Source of the DNA: Lacicoccus halitifaciens
GTDB lineage: Bacteria; Bacillota; Bacilli; Staphylococcales; Salinicoccaceae
Assembly: GCF_040544485.1 (NCBI RefSeq)
Contig: NZ_JBDZDV010000002.1
Span: forward strand, 62,001 to 126,000
DNA length: 64,000 bases
Direction: 5' to 3'
The position numbers and the translations under genes were made by a program. The notes beneath the pieces were generated by a model. It made no database searches. It saw only the letters and a program-made list of their open reading frames with translations, and had not been told where the DNA came from. Positions 42,697-50,556 of this stretch are shown here, piece by piece (positions within the stretch are counted from its first letter, which is position 1; the number at the start of each line of letters is the position of its first letter).

Positions 42697-43575
42697 ATGA
42701 AAGCAGCGATATTATGCGACAGCTCAGCTTATCTCGCTTCACCTTTAAAAGACAGAAACGATATATATCACGTTGACTTCACCCTTGCACTTCCAAACGG
42801 TGAAGTCATCACCGAGTCGACGGAGGAGAGACATCTCGAGAAATTTTTCGATGAATGGATGCAGGAAGGCACGGCACAGCCCAAGACGGCGCAGCCCGGT
42901 ATCCGGGATTATCATGATGCCTTCCAAAAAATCATCGATGCAGGTTACGATACCGTCTTCGGTGTTTATTTAAATTCCGGTGTCAGCGGCACATTCCAGA
43001 CCGCCCGTTCCGTCAGTCAAGAGTATGCAGATCAGCTGAATATCATCAATTTTGATGCGGTCGGATTATCCGTGAATATGGAGCAGCTGATACAGCAGAT
43101 TACCATCATGATCGACGCTGGAAAACCGGTTGAAGAAATCAAAGAAACAGCCACATGGCTGAATGAAAACAGCTGCTTCTTCATCGCTCTCGAAAAGCAT
43201 GACAACCTGATTAAAGGCGGCAGGGGTGAATCTTTAAAAGAGCTGGAAGACAACGCGTTCAAGACCCTCCCCCTCCTTGAGTACATACCGGGAGATACGC
43301 CGGTCCTCACAGAAACGTACCGTACAAATAAGCAGCGGAATAAAAAGCTTGCAGAACTTGCGGCCGGGTATCAGGCACAGTATCCCAACCAAAAAATCCA
43401 AATCGGCATAGGCCATGCACTTTCAGAAAATAAAGCTCTTAAACTGAAAGAAGCCATCCAGGAACTGCTTCCGGAACAGCCTGTTGAAATACGCATGATC
43501 GGCACAGCATTCTGTTCTCATCTGGGCAGAGATGCATTGTCGTTCGGACTGATGCCAAAGTGCGGGGTGGAGTAG
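42697..43575 (+). CDS. fakB: DegV-family fatty-acid-binding protein (FakB-like)
   Basis: Carries a fatty acid for phosphorylation by the kinase FakA. The 292 residues have the DegV landmarks: ILCDSSAYL at the N-terminus (the Ser of the carboxyl site), TAQPGIRDYHDAFQK (canonical TSQPS) near residue 68, and YLNSGVSGTFQTARSV near 90. The usual late GPGA motif is altered here to CSHLGRDALSFG. AGGAGG lies before the ATG. plsX begins at the very next base after its stop codon, so the two are coupled. Function as a FakB is likely; the preferred fatty acid is unknown. Confidence 0.85.
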   Translation: MKAAILCDSSAYLASPLKDRNDIYHVDFTLALPNGEVITESTEERHLEKFFDEWMQEGTAQPKTAQPGIRDYHDAFQKIIDAGYDTVFGVYLNSGVSGTFQTARSVSQEYADQLNIINFDAVGLSVNMEQLIQQITIMIDAGKPVEEIKETATWLNENSCFFIALEKHDNLIKGGRGESLKELEDNAFKTLPLLEYIPGDTPVLTETYRTNKQRNKKLAELAAGYQAQYPNQKIQIGIGHALSENKALKLKEAIQELLPEQPVEIRMIGTAFCSHLGRDALSFGLMPKCGVE

Positions 43576-44565
43576 ATGGTTAAGATTGCAGTCGACACGG
43601 CAGGCGGTGACCACGGCGCGGGAACGACGGTTTACGGTACCTGTCTTGCGATGCGGGAGGATCCGGAGCTGGAATGCCTTTTATTCGGAGAGCCGAAGCA
43701 GATTGAAGATGCCCTGCCAGACTTTGCGGATACAGAACGGATCGAAATCATTGCGGCAGACGAGGTCATCACCGATGATGATGACCCGTTGCGTGCCGTG
43801 CGCAGAAAAAAAGACTCCACGATTGTGAAGGGTCTGAAGGCTGTTGCGGAAGGTGAAGCCGATGCCTTCGTCTCCGCCGGCAGCAGCGGTGCGATTTACG
43901 CCGGAGGGCTGTTTTTGATAGGAAAAAAACCGGAGATCACACGTCCGGCAGCAGTGTCGATCCTGCCCACGGTTTCAGAGAATTCCCCCTACTACATGTT
44001 GATCGATTCAGGCGCAAACATTACGGCAAAACCTGAACATCTCGTGGAATACGCGAGGCTCGGAAGCAGAATGGCCGAACAGTTCCTCAATAACCGGAAT
44101 CCACGGGTCGGGCTGCTCAATATCGGTTCGGAACCTTCCAAAGGCAATGCCTTCTCAAAAGAGGTCTTCCAGATGCTTGCTGCAGAGGATGATTTGAACT
44201 TCACCGGCAATGTTGAGCCGTCCGTCCTTTTGAACAGCACACATGATATTGTCCTCGCTGACGGTTTTACGGGAAACATCATGTTGAAGAGTGTCGAAGG
44301 CACAGCAGAAATTTTGTTAAATGATCTGTTAAACAATGTTAAGAAAGACGAACAATTGGATGAAGATGCAGTGCAGGTCATTGAAAAAGCGGTAGATGCA
44401 CGCATTAAACGCTACACCAATGTAGACATCGGAGGCGGCTTCATCCTCGGAATCAATGCCCCCGTCGTCATCACCCACGGGGCAGCAGATGAAGTGATGT
44501 TCAAGCACAGCGTGGAGATGGCAGCCAGGCTGACAAACAACAGCATCTTTAATGATCAACAGTAA
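43576..44565 (+). CDS. plsX: PlsX-type phosphate acyltransferase
   Basis: Interconverts acyl-ACP and acyl-phosphate. The 329 residues begin MVKIAVDTAGGDHGAGTTV (canonical DAMGGD is DTAGGD here). They contain ADAFVSAGSSGAIYAGGLFLIG (~94-115), YYMLIDSGANITAKPEHLVEYARLGS, NPRVGLLNIGSEPSKGN and IVLADGFTGNIMLKSVEGTAE, all PlsX landmarks. It starts directly after the fakB stop. The usual PlsX lies in the fapR-plsX-fabD-fabG operon; this copy is with fabF and fakB instead. It may be the only plsX of the genome or a paralogue, which the window cannot tell. Confidence 0.88.
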   Translation: MVKIAVDTAGGDHGAGTTVYGTCLAMREDPELECLLFGEPKQIEDALPDFADTERIEIIAADEVITDDDDPLRAVRRKKDSTIVKGLKAVAEGEADAFVSAGSSGAIYAGGLFLIGKKPEITRPAAVSILPTVSENSPYYMLIDSGANITAKPEHLVEYARLGSRMAEQFLNNRNPRVGLLNIGSEPSKGNAFSKEVFQMLAAEDDLNFTGNVEPSVLLNSTHDIVLADGFTGNIMLKSVEGTAEILLNDLLNNVKKDEQLDEDAVQVIEKAVDARIKRYTNVDIGGGFILGINAPVVITHGAADEVMFKHSVEMAARLTNNSIFNDQQ

Positions 44566-44660
44566 ACATTGTTTTAATCATGGAACCGGAAATTAAAATT
44601 CAGATGAATCTTTAATGATGGATTCACAGAAGAAGCAGATATGATTGATTTCCCAAATAT

Positions 44661-44700
44661 CAAACCACCCACAGATTTCGCAGTCTGCGGGTGGTTTTCA
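44661..44700. terminator. Bidirectional terminator, plsX / NADP oxidoreductase
   Basis: AAACCACCC.CAGA pairs with TCTG.GGGTGGTTT, with one bulge, between convergent genes. Confidence 0.8.
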
Positions 44701-44722
44701 TTGTTCTGATATTCTATTTTGT

Positions 44723-45658
44723 TCATTTGATCTTTACGATGATTTTACCTTTTGCATGTCCGGATTCACTCAGTTTATGCGCTTCCTGCACACCTTCAAC
44801 AGTGAAGGGGAATATTTCACCGACAGCCGGCTTCACCGTTCCTTCCGAGACCAGCCCCATAATCTTTTCCAATTGATCGACTTTGGTGGAGGAATTCAGA
44901 TACATTGCAGTCACACCCTTCTCTTCAGCCAATTCTTTATCCGGCTTTCCTGCAATGGATACCAGTCTGCCGCCCGGTTTCAGGACATCATAGCTTTTTT
45001 CCTGTATCTCTCCGCCGAGTGTGTCCAGCACGACGTCGAACTCCATTTTACGTTCAGAAAAATCTTCTTCCCGATAATTGATCACCGTATCTGCACCCAG
45101 ATTTTTTACGAACTCTGCATTTTTCCCGCTTGTGGTCGTTGTGACTTCTGCTCCAAAATACTTGGCAAGTTGAATCGCAAAGCTGCCGACACCGCCTGAA
45201 CCTGCATGGATGAAGACCTTCTCTCCGGCTTCGATTTCCGCCTTATCTTTAAGCATCTGCCAGGCTGTCATACTTGTCAGCGGCACCGCAGCCGCCTCTT
45301 CAAAAGACACATTCTCAGGCTTACTCACAAGAAGTTTATCTTCCATTACGATGTATTCCGCAAATCCACCCGGCTTTTTAAGTTCTGCTTTGCCGACTAC
45401 TTCATCTCCGACTTTGAATTTTTCAACAAGTCCGCCCACTTCTTTTACAGTCCCTGAAATATCCCATCCAAAAATAATGGGGAATGATAAAGGTATCACT
45501 TTCTTGAAATCCCCGGCACGTACTTTCACATCCATCCGGTTCACAGCTACTGCATGAACCTCCACAAGCACTTCATTTCCTGTCACCCCCGGCGTCTCCA
45601 GCTCGGCTGCCTTGAACTCTTCTACACCGCCATATGCTTCTGTTATGATCGTCTTCAA
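44723..45658 (-). CDS. NADP-dependent zinc-free quinone oxidoreductase (MDR family)
   Basis: A 311-residue medium-chain reductase. The GroES-like domain comes first (EVLVEVHAVAVNRMDVKVRAGDFKKVIPLSFPIIFGWDISGTVKEVG, ~29-75). The Rossmann domain follows (AEIEAGEKVFIHAGSGGVGSFAIQLAKYFGAEVTTTTSGKNAEFVKNLGADTVINY, ~140-195), with the AGSGGVG nucleotide loop. The Cys/His residues of zinc-binding alcohol dehydrogenases are missing, as in quinone reductases. The start ATG is at 45658, with GAGAGGAG upstream. Monocistronic. It probably reduces quinones or reactive enals. Confidence 0.9.
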   Translation of the reverse strand: MKTIITEAYGGVEEFKAAELETPGVTGNEVLVEVHAVAVNRMDVKVRAGDFKKVIPLSFPIIFGWDISGTVKEVGGLVEKFKVGDEVVGKAELKKPGGFAEYIVMEDKLLVSKPENVSFEEAAAVPLTSMTAWQMLKDKAEIEAGEKVFIHAGSGGVGSFAIQLAKYFGAEVTTTTSGKNAEFVKNLGADTVINYREEDFSERKMEFDVVLDTLGGEIQEKSYDVLKPGGRLVSIAGKPDKELAEEKGVTAMYLNSSTKVDQLEKIMGLVSEGTVKPAVGEIFPFTVEGVQEAHKLSESGHAKGKIIVKIK

Positions 45659-45750
45659 TTAAATTCTCCTCTCATGGTAATGTCGTAAAATATATTTTTG
45701 CTTTATCCTTTTAATATTCATCTTCATTTTCAAGTATACCCATCCATACA

Positions 45751-45908
45751 ACGCTTCACAAAGATGATGATCATGTTGCCAGGGAAAGGCTGGTCCAAAC
45801 CTTAAGGGATGAAGACGGTATGCGGGATTTTATTTTCAAGGCGATTTATAATATTGTCATAACAAACGATTGCAAGTTCGGACAGAAGGGCAGGGAAATA
45901 CAGAAAAT
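45751..45908 (+). pseudogene. Possible decayed C-terminus of a larger (toxin-like) protein
   Basis: An open stretch without a good start reads HKDDDHVARERLVQTLRDE, then DGMRDFIFKAIYNIVITND and KFGQKGREI. It looks like the charged, alpha-helical end of a larger protein cut off from its 5' part. It abuts the next gene, as toxin tails abut immunity genes in polymorphic toxin loci. I cannot name the family. The frame runs on a little past 45908 before a stop. Low confidence. Confidence 0.3.
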
Positions 45909-46406
45909 ATGGAGACAAACCATCTTTTTTATAAAATACATAAAGGTACAATCACGGCCCGGGATTATATCAATTGGTCCCACACATTATTAAGTGAAGG
46001 TACTTCATCGCCTTCATTGAAAATCATTTCATCATTTTCGCCTTTGGACAACCTCTTTGAAATAGAGTCTTATTTTAAACGATCATCAGAGGAGCTGGGA
46101 ACAAAGCAGCCGTCGTTTGAAACATGTGCGAGAGCACATATTGATTTCCTGGCGTCACAAATCATTGAAGTGGATGATTATAGACAGATCTATCACCTGA
46201 CTGATAGGATTTTCAAAGTTGCTGTTGCCGAACTGAACTCGCCGGATGATCTGCTGCACTGGCTCCATCTCTATGAATTGATGGACAGAGTGGACTATCA
46301 TTACGATAAAGAAGTCGTGTCAGAGATTAAGCATGAAGCCCGGTCAACGTCTGATCTGGGACATCTATCGAGATCGAGGCATAAGAAAAATGACAGTAAC
46401 TTTTAA
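45909..46406 (+). CDS. Hypothetical protein, immunity-like
   Basis: A 165-residue soluble protein beginning METNHLFYKIHKGTITARDYINWSHTLLSEGTSSPSLKIISSFSPL. The body is helical and acidic, with aromatic-rich stretches (YRQIYHLTDRIFKVAVAELNSPDDLLHWLHLYELMDRVDYHYDKE). I do not recognise a family. Size, solubility and position after a possible toxin tail suggest an immunity protein. The ending SRSRHKKNDSNF is low in complexity and overlaps the next frame by 17 bp, so the true end may have been altered by a frameshift. The ribosome site is poor (AGGG, far upstream). Confidence 0.55.
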   Translation: METNHLFYKIHKGTITARDYINWSHTLLSEGTSSPSLKIISSFSPLDNLFEIESYFKRSSEELGTKQPSFETCARAHIDFLASQIIEVDDYRQIYHLTDRIFKVAVAELNSPDDLLHWLHLYELMDRVDYHYDKEVVSEIKHEARSTSDLGHLSRSRHKKNDSNF

Positions 46407-46812
46407 ATTAGGGGAAGTTATTTTTTCACCGCTGCATCTCAATATGGAGTTGATAGTATTGATTAAAAAAGAAATCCAGATAGAAGTGCTGCTGTATGGA
46501 GACCCATTTGGTTTTGCCTGTGAAATGCTCGATGTTGAAAATATGAGGAGCAACAGTTATTCCGAAGTTTTCACTGTTAATTTTGAAGAAGTGTATGAGT
46601 ATATTCAGTTACACGGGCTTCCACAAACTGAATCTTCGAGCAGGCATCCCATGACTGAAGGCTTTCATTATTATAAAGAAAACGGCAGATGGCACACTTT
46701 CTTTAAAGAAAGAGGTTGCATCTTCGATGAGAAAAGCTTTGACGAAGATGAATCCGGAAAAAGGTACATCGTCCGGACACTCCTCAAGCTGAGAGGTACC
46801 GATCTATTCTAA
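46390..46812 (+). CDS. Hypothetical protein
   Basis: A 140-residue protein beginning MTVTFKLGEVIFSPLHLNMELIVLIKKEIQIEVLLYG, rich in beta-type patterns, and ending in an acidic-basic tail (FDEDESGKRYIVRTLLKLRGTDLF). No family recognised. Starts at 46333 or 46444 are also possible; none has a good ribosome site. Overlap with the previous gene suggests a coupled pair, possibly a second immunity-type gene, or the second half of a single gene split by a frameshift. Confidence 0.5.
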   Translation: MTVTFKLGEVIFSPLHLNMELIVLIKKEIQIEVLLYGDPFGFACEMLDVENMRSNSYSEVFTVNFEEVYEYIQLHGLPQTESSSRHPMTEGFHYYKENGRWHTFFKERGCIFDEKSFDEDESGKRYIVRTLLKLRGTDLF

Positions 46813-46837
46813 ATCGACTGTAATTATCACGGCATGA

Positions 46838-46879
46838 AAAAAGCTGCAGACCTTTGAATTCAAAGGTCTGCAGCTTTTT
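46838..46879 (+). terminator. 42-bp perfect palindrome terminator
   Basis: 21-nt arms without a spacer, with A-run and T-run at the ends. It closes the hypothetical gene pair, 4 bp before the conjugative element's attachment core. Confidence 0.9.
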
Positions 46880-46883
46880 ATAC

Positions 46884-46894
46884 TATTCCCACTC
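46884..46894 (-). other. guaA-type attachment core of the element
   Basis: GAGTGGGAATA on the minus strand is the 11-bp core at the 3' end of guaA used by several conjugative elements (it encodes the E-W-E-stop end of GMP synthase). Here no guaA reading frame leads into it, so it is an element end or a displaced target. No second copy was seen in the window. Confidence 0.5.
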
Positions 46895-46990
46895 TATACT
46901 TCGCCAATACAATATGGTGCAACATCGTTGATATGACAGACTTTTATAAAATATCAACAACTATAAAAACATTCAATTTGATATGAAGTG

Positions 46991-47118
46991 TGCCACGACT
47001 GTGCCACAGATTTTAATAAATCATGAAGCTGAGATGAGAAATCATTTCGGCTTTTTTATTCTTAAATAGGAAGTAATGTTCTATGAAATATAACATTCTT
47101 ATATACAATTTGCCACGA
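46991..47118 (+). repeat. TGCCAC repeats near the element end
   Basis: TGCCACGA occurs at 46991 and 47111, and TGCCAC again at 47002. Such repeats can be integrase arm sites. The stretch 46895-47200 otherwise holds no gene; a terminator-like hairpin (AGCTGAGATGA with TCATTTCGGCT, then T-run) lies at about 47029-47060. Confidence 0.3.
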
Positions 47119-47210
47119 TGGAAATGACTCGTTCAATATCATCTTTCTGTTACGCATCTTGATGAAATATTTAATTTTACTAAATAACCTTGCTAAGGAG
47201 GTGCTAGATT

Positions 47211-47258
47211 ATGACCACTTTTTATTCTCGCTCCCCTCCCCCTTCTAATTTGTTGTAA
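47211..47258 (+). CDS. Candidate 15-residue proline-rich leader peptide
   Basis: MTTFYSRSPPPSNLL, stop TAA, preceded by an excellent ribosome site (AAGGAGG, 7 nt before the ATG). It lies 47 bp upstream of the first DUF961 gene. The Pro-Pro-Pro run would slow ribosomes, which fits a regulatory leader of the transfer operon. No product function is expected. Confidence 0.5.
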   Translation: MTTFYSRSPPPSNLL

Positions 47259-47305
47259 ACATCTCCATCGTAATAAAAATCAAATTTAGAAATGAGGTCA
47301 AATTA

Positions 47306-47620
47306 ATGGAACTAAAATATGTGATTCCGAACATGGCACAGACATTTGGCAATTTAGAATACGCCGGAGAAGGCAAAGTGGAACAACGCCGCGTCAATGG
47401 CCGAATGACAACACTCTCCCGTCGCTATAATCTATATTCGGATGTCCAACGGGCGGATGATGTGGAAGTCATCCTCCCCCAGGAAGCCGGAGAAAAATTC
47501 TTTGAACATGAAGATCAGGTGAAACTGGTCAATGCACGCATCACCGCAGAAGGCTATAAAATTGGAGAACGGGGCTTCACAAAATATATTCTACATGCTG
47601 ACGACATGGTCAAAGCATAA
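47306..47620 (+). CDS. DUF961 (YdcP-family) conjugative element protein, first copy
   Basis: A 104-residue protein matching the Orf23/Orf22-type proteins that begin the transfer region of Tn916 and ICEBs1: MELKYVIPNMAQTFGNLEYAGEGKVEQRRVNGRMTTLSRRYNLYSDVQRADDVEVILP, ending in the ITAEGYKIGERGFTKYILHADDM segment. The fold is related to single-strand-binding or relaxase-accessory proteins, but its role in transfer is not settled. GAGGTC precedes the ATG. It is 14 bp before its paralogue. Confidence 0.9.
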   Translation: MELKYVIPNMAQTFGNLEYAGEGKVEQRRVNGRMTTLSRRYNLYSDVQRADDVEVILPQEAGEKFFEHEDQVKLVNARITAEGYKIGERGFTKYILHADDMVKA

Positions 47621-47634
47621 GAGGAGGAAATCAT

Positions 47635-48012
47635 ATGAGACTCGCACAAGGGATTGTCATCAATAAGGAAGATACATTCGGTCTATTGAAGTTTTCGGCG
47701 TTGCGTCGGGAAGTCTTTCTACAAAATGAAGATGGGACGGTATCATCCGAAGTCAAAGAACGCACCTATGATTTAAAATCGAAAGCCCAAGGCCGCATGA
47801 TTCAAGTCAGTATTCCGGCATCGGTCCCGTTAAAAACATTCGATTATAACGCAGAAGTGACGATCATCAATCCAGTGGCGGATACGGTCGCCAATGCAAC
47901 GTTTCGCGGCGCCGACGTCGATTGGTATATCAAGGCCGATGACATTGTATTAAAAGAGGCCCAAAAACCACCGCAGAAGCCGAAGAAAGATGAACTGGAC
48001 AATGAAAAATAG
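47635..48012 (+). CDS. DUF961 (YdcP-family) conjugative element protein, second copy
   Basis: A 125-residue relative of the preceding gene and of Tn916 Orf22: MRLAQGIVINKEDTFGLLKFSALRREVFLQNEDGTVSSEVKERTYDLKSKAQGRMIQVSIPA, then FDYNAEVTIINPVADTVANATFRGADVDWYIKADDIVL. The tail is rich in Lys and Pro (AQKPPQKPKKDELDNEK). GAGGAGG lies before the ATG. Tandem DUF961 genes are the normal start of this operon type. Confidence 0.9.
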   Translation: MRLAQGIVINKEDTFGLLKFSALRREVFLQNEDGTVSSEVKERTYDLKSKAQGRMIQVSIPASVPLKTFDYNAEVTIINPVADTVANATFRGADVDWYIKADDIVLKEAQKPPQKPKKDELDNEK

Positions 48013-48021
48013 GCATTGCTT

Positions 48022-48651
48022 ATGACAAAAACACCACTGGCGATCAAAGAAATCCCGAAAGATGACGCCATTAATTTTATCCGTCACTATCACTACGCTA
48101 AAATCATCCCGAAGCTATGTAAATATTTCTTAGGAATTTTTTCAGAAGAAAAGCTGTTGGGGGTTGTTGAACTGAGTTGGGGCACACAGCCCTTACAGAC
48201 GATTCGTAAACTCTTTCCAGATGAAAACCTTCAAACCAAAGATTATTTGGAAATTGGCAAAATGTGCTTTTTGCCCGAGATGAACCACAATCAATATTTT
48301 GGCAGTCGCGCACTTTCCACGCTGATTCAGTGGTTAAGAAAGCATACCGACTGCCTATTTTTATATACACTCGCCGATGGCATCGAAGGTAAATGCGGCT
48401 ACGTGTACCAGGCATCGAACTTCTATTATTGTGGGCATTTTAAAACCAGTGTCTATCGGGACGCACAGACATACGAGAAAATTCATCCACGAAGTGCCCG
48501 ATTGTTATTAGAAAAAAATGCGCGTTTTGATAATGTGGAGAAAAAGCATTGGCTCACGCAGGATTTTTGTGAATATAGAGGCATTGAGAAAATCAACAGC
48601 CGCATGTTTCGCTATATTTATCCGCTGACGACCGATGCCAACGCCTGTTAG
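48022..48651 (+). CDS. Mom-like DNA modification protein, apparently frameshifted near its end
   Basis: A 209-residue GNAT-fold protein resembling phage Mu Mom, which converts adenine to a carbamoylmethyl form and shields DNA from restriction. Mom-like features are INFIRHYHYAKIIPKLCKYFLGIFSEEKLLGVVELSWG, YLEIGKMCFLPEMNHNQYFGSRALSTLIQWLRK, and the hallmark TLADGIEGKCGYVYQASNFYYCG. It stops at 48651, but frame 3 continues at once with LLAPYPYQQRDYPKQRDLLFEKRI and 24 further codons to 48797. A 1-bp loss near 48640 is the simplest reading. It sits between DUF961 and tcpA genes as cargo. Confidence 0.75.
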   Translation: MTKTPLAIKEIPKDDAINFIRHYHYAKIIPKLCKYFLGIFSEEKLLGVVELSWGTQPLQTIRKLFPDENLQTKDYLEIGKMCFLPEMNHNQYFGSRALSTLIQWLRKHTDCLFLYTLADGIEGKCGYVYQASNFYYCGHFKTSVYRDAQTYEKIHPRSARLLLEKNARFDNVEKKHWLTQDFCEYRGIEKINSRMFRYIYPLTTDANAC

Positions 48652-48797
48652 CTCCTTATCCCTACCAACAAAGGGACTATCCGAAACAGAGAGATTTGTT
48701 GTTTGAAAAGCGGATTGCCCACCGGAAATATGAACAGATATCCCAACCGACGTTTGATAAACACGTTGCTTTCTATAATACGCAAAAGGTGCATTAA
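48642..48797 (+). pseudogene. Out-of-frame C-terminal piece of the Mom-like gene
   Basis: About 50 codons in the next frame, ending QPTFDKHVAFYNTQKVH and a TAA, with the charged, aromatic composition of a real protein end and no ribosome site of its own. Best explained as the original C-terminus of the preceding gene. Confidence 0.55.
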
Positions 48798-48821
48798 ATT
48801 GAATTTTTGAAAGGAGGGCTT

Positions 48822-50510
48822 ATGAAACTCTTTCATTATAAAGGCAGACGTATTAAACCCAGCGATCAGTATTTGGTTTACCGCTTTGTGACGGGTGCAT
48901 TAGTGGGCATATGGCTGCTTGCCTTTTTACCGTTTCACCTCCCTTTTCTATGGTCGAGCACTTGGACACTTGATGCATTTCAAGCCCACTTCATCCGGCC
49001 ACATGGCCTCGTGACGCTATGCATCAGTCTGTTCATCACAGCGGCCTGTGCGTTTTTGTATTACCGATATCACCATCGGCATTTCAAACAGATCATCCAT
49101 CGCCAGAAACTGGCTAAAATGATACTCGAAAATGGGTGGTATGAAACCAAAAAAGTGACATCAGACAGTTTCTTCAAGGATGCTCCCAGTGGAAAAACCA
49201 AAGAGACAATCAGTACGTTTCCAAAAGTGTATTACCGGCTTAAAAATGGGCACCTCCATATTCAAGTGGAAATTACATTGGGTAAATACCAGGACCCCTT
49301 ATTGAATTTGGAAAAGAAACTGGAAAGCGGCTTGTATTGTGAACTCGTATCCAAAGAGCTCCATGATGCGTATGTCGAATATGTGATGGTCCATGATATG
49401 CGGGCGAACCGGATTTCGATTGATGCGGTGACGGCGCAAAATGGCCGTTTGAAATTGATGAAATCCCTCTATTGGGAATATGATCAGTTGCCGCACATGC
49501 TCATTGTGGGTGGCACCGGCGGCGGAAAGACGTATTTCATCCTGACTTTGATTGAAGCCCTATCCAAAACGGATGCAAAGTTATATGTGCTCGATCCGAA
49601 GAATGCGGATTTGGCGGATTTATCGACGGTGATGCCTGATGTCTACCATACAAAAGCCGACATGATCACATGTATTGACCAATTTTATGCAGATATGATG
49701 ACGCGGAATGAGAATATGAAAGACATGCCGAACTACAAAACCGGGGAAAATTATGCATATTTCGGCTTACCGCCGAATACGTTGGATACGGAGGCCTCCA
49801 TTGAACAAGGCACTCAATATCTGGCGACACTCCTAAAAGATGCTGAATTGAAAGGTGTGGATGATGAAACTGTCCTTCAAGCCTATAATTACGGCGGTGG
49901 CTTCATTGATTATGTCGCTGAACGCGGCAGTACCTATTCATTTGAGCTGGCCGAAGCATTCGCAGAAGCACAGTCAGACGGGGAAACAGTCTCTTACAAC
50001 AACCCTGTCGCCGTGGCAGAAAATGGCGGGTGGCGTTATGGCTACGGCAACATGTTTTATGTCGATCATGTGCTTCAACATTTAAATCATACAGATGATG
50101 ACAGTAATGAAAGTATAGAACGTATAACAGATGGTGAGTTTCCCACACCCGATCCGTCCGATTACAGTGGCATCCATCCTGAAGGCGAATGTACGTACTA
50201 TGTCGATAATCGCAGGCGAGAGATTGGTGCGCCTTTAGAAAATTCACGATTAGGCGATGCCGGTAGTTGGACACCAAAAGCCAAAGCGTCGGGGATGTCG
50301 ACCGGCAGTGAACCCAGAGCCGGCGCCGTCATGGTCTATGGTTATTGTCAATTGAATGTCAGTTGCCGGTATGGGCATGTGGCATTTGTTGAGACGGTGA
50401 ATGATGACGGCTCCGTCGTCGTCTCCGAAATGAACTGGGAAGCGCATAACGTCATCAATTACCGGACGGTCTCCGCTTCAGATGCCAGTCAACTCGAATA
50501 TATTTATTAA
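48822..50510 (+). CDS. Chimeric TcpA (FtsK-type ATPase) :: CwlT (cell-wall hydrolase) protein
   Basis: A 562-residue in-frame fusion. Residues 1-~305 are the N-terminal part of the coupling protein TcpA (Orf21): two membrane helices, then the ATPase entry with Walker A HMLIVGGTGGGKTYFIL and LYVLDPKNADLADL. It breaks at YFGLPPN, before Walker B. From TLDTEASIEQGTQYLATLLKDAELKGVDDETVLQAYNYGGGFIDYVA onwards it is the second half of the lysozyme-like domain of CwlT (Orf14), then a C-terminal CHAP-type peptidase (ECTYYVDNRR...GAVMVYGY...GHVAFVETVNDDGSVVVSEMNW). AAGGAGGG sets the start. Neither ATPase nor lysozyme function can survive; the peptidase domain might. Confidence 0.85.
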   Translation: MKLFHYKGRRIKPSDQYLVYRFVTGALVGIWLLAFLPFHLPFLWSSTWTLDAFQAHFIRPHGLVTLCISLFITAACAFLYYRYHHRHFKQIIHRQKLAKMILENGWYETKKVTSDSFFKDAPSGKTKETISTFPKVYYRLKNGHLHIQVEITLGKYQDPLLNLEKKLESGLYCELVSKELHDAYVEYVMVHDMRANRISIDAVTAQNGRLKLMKSLYWEYDQLPHMLIVGGTGGGKTYFILTLIEALSKTDAKLYVLDPKNADLADLSTVMPDVYHTKADMITCIDQFYADMMTRNENMKDMPNYKTGENYAYFGLPPNTLDTEASIEQGTQYLATLLKDAELKGVDDETVLQAYNYGGGFIDYVAERGSTYSFELAEAFAEAQSDGETVSYNNPVAVAENGGWRYGYGNMFYVDHVLQHLNHTDDDSNESIERITDGEFPTPDPSDYSGIHPEGECTYYVDNRRREIGAPLENSRLGDAGSWTPKAKASGMSTGSEPRAGAVMVYGYCQLNVSCRYGHVAFVETVNDDGSVVVSEMNWEAHNVINYRTVSASDASQLEYIY

Positions 50511-50556
50511 CCTTTAAGTCGTCCCAATTAATGAATTAAAGAAAGGATGAGACAGG

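Noticed and set aside
46880..46930. Real guaA 3' end
   Set aside because: Only the last codons (IEWE-stop) can be read on the minus strand. The preceding residues do not match GMP synthase, so this is an attachment core and not a gene.
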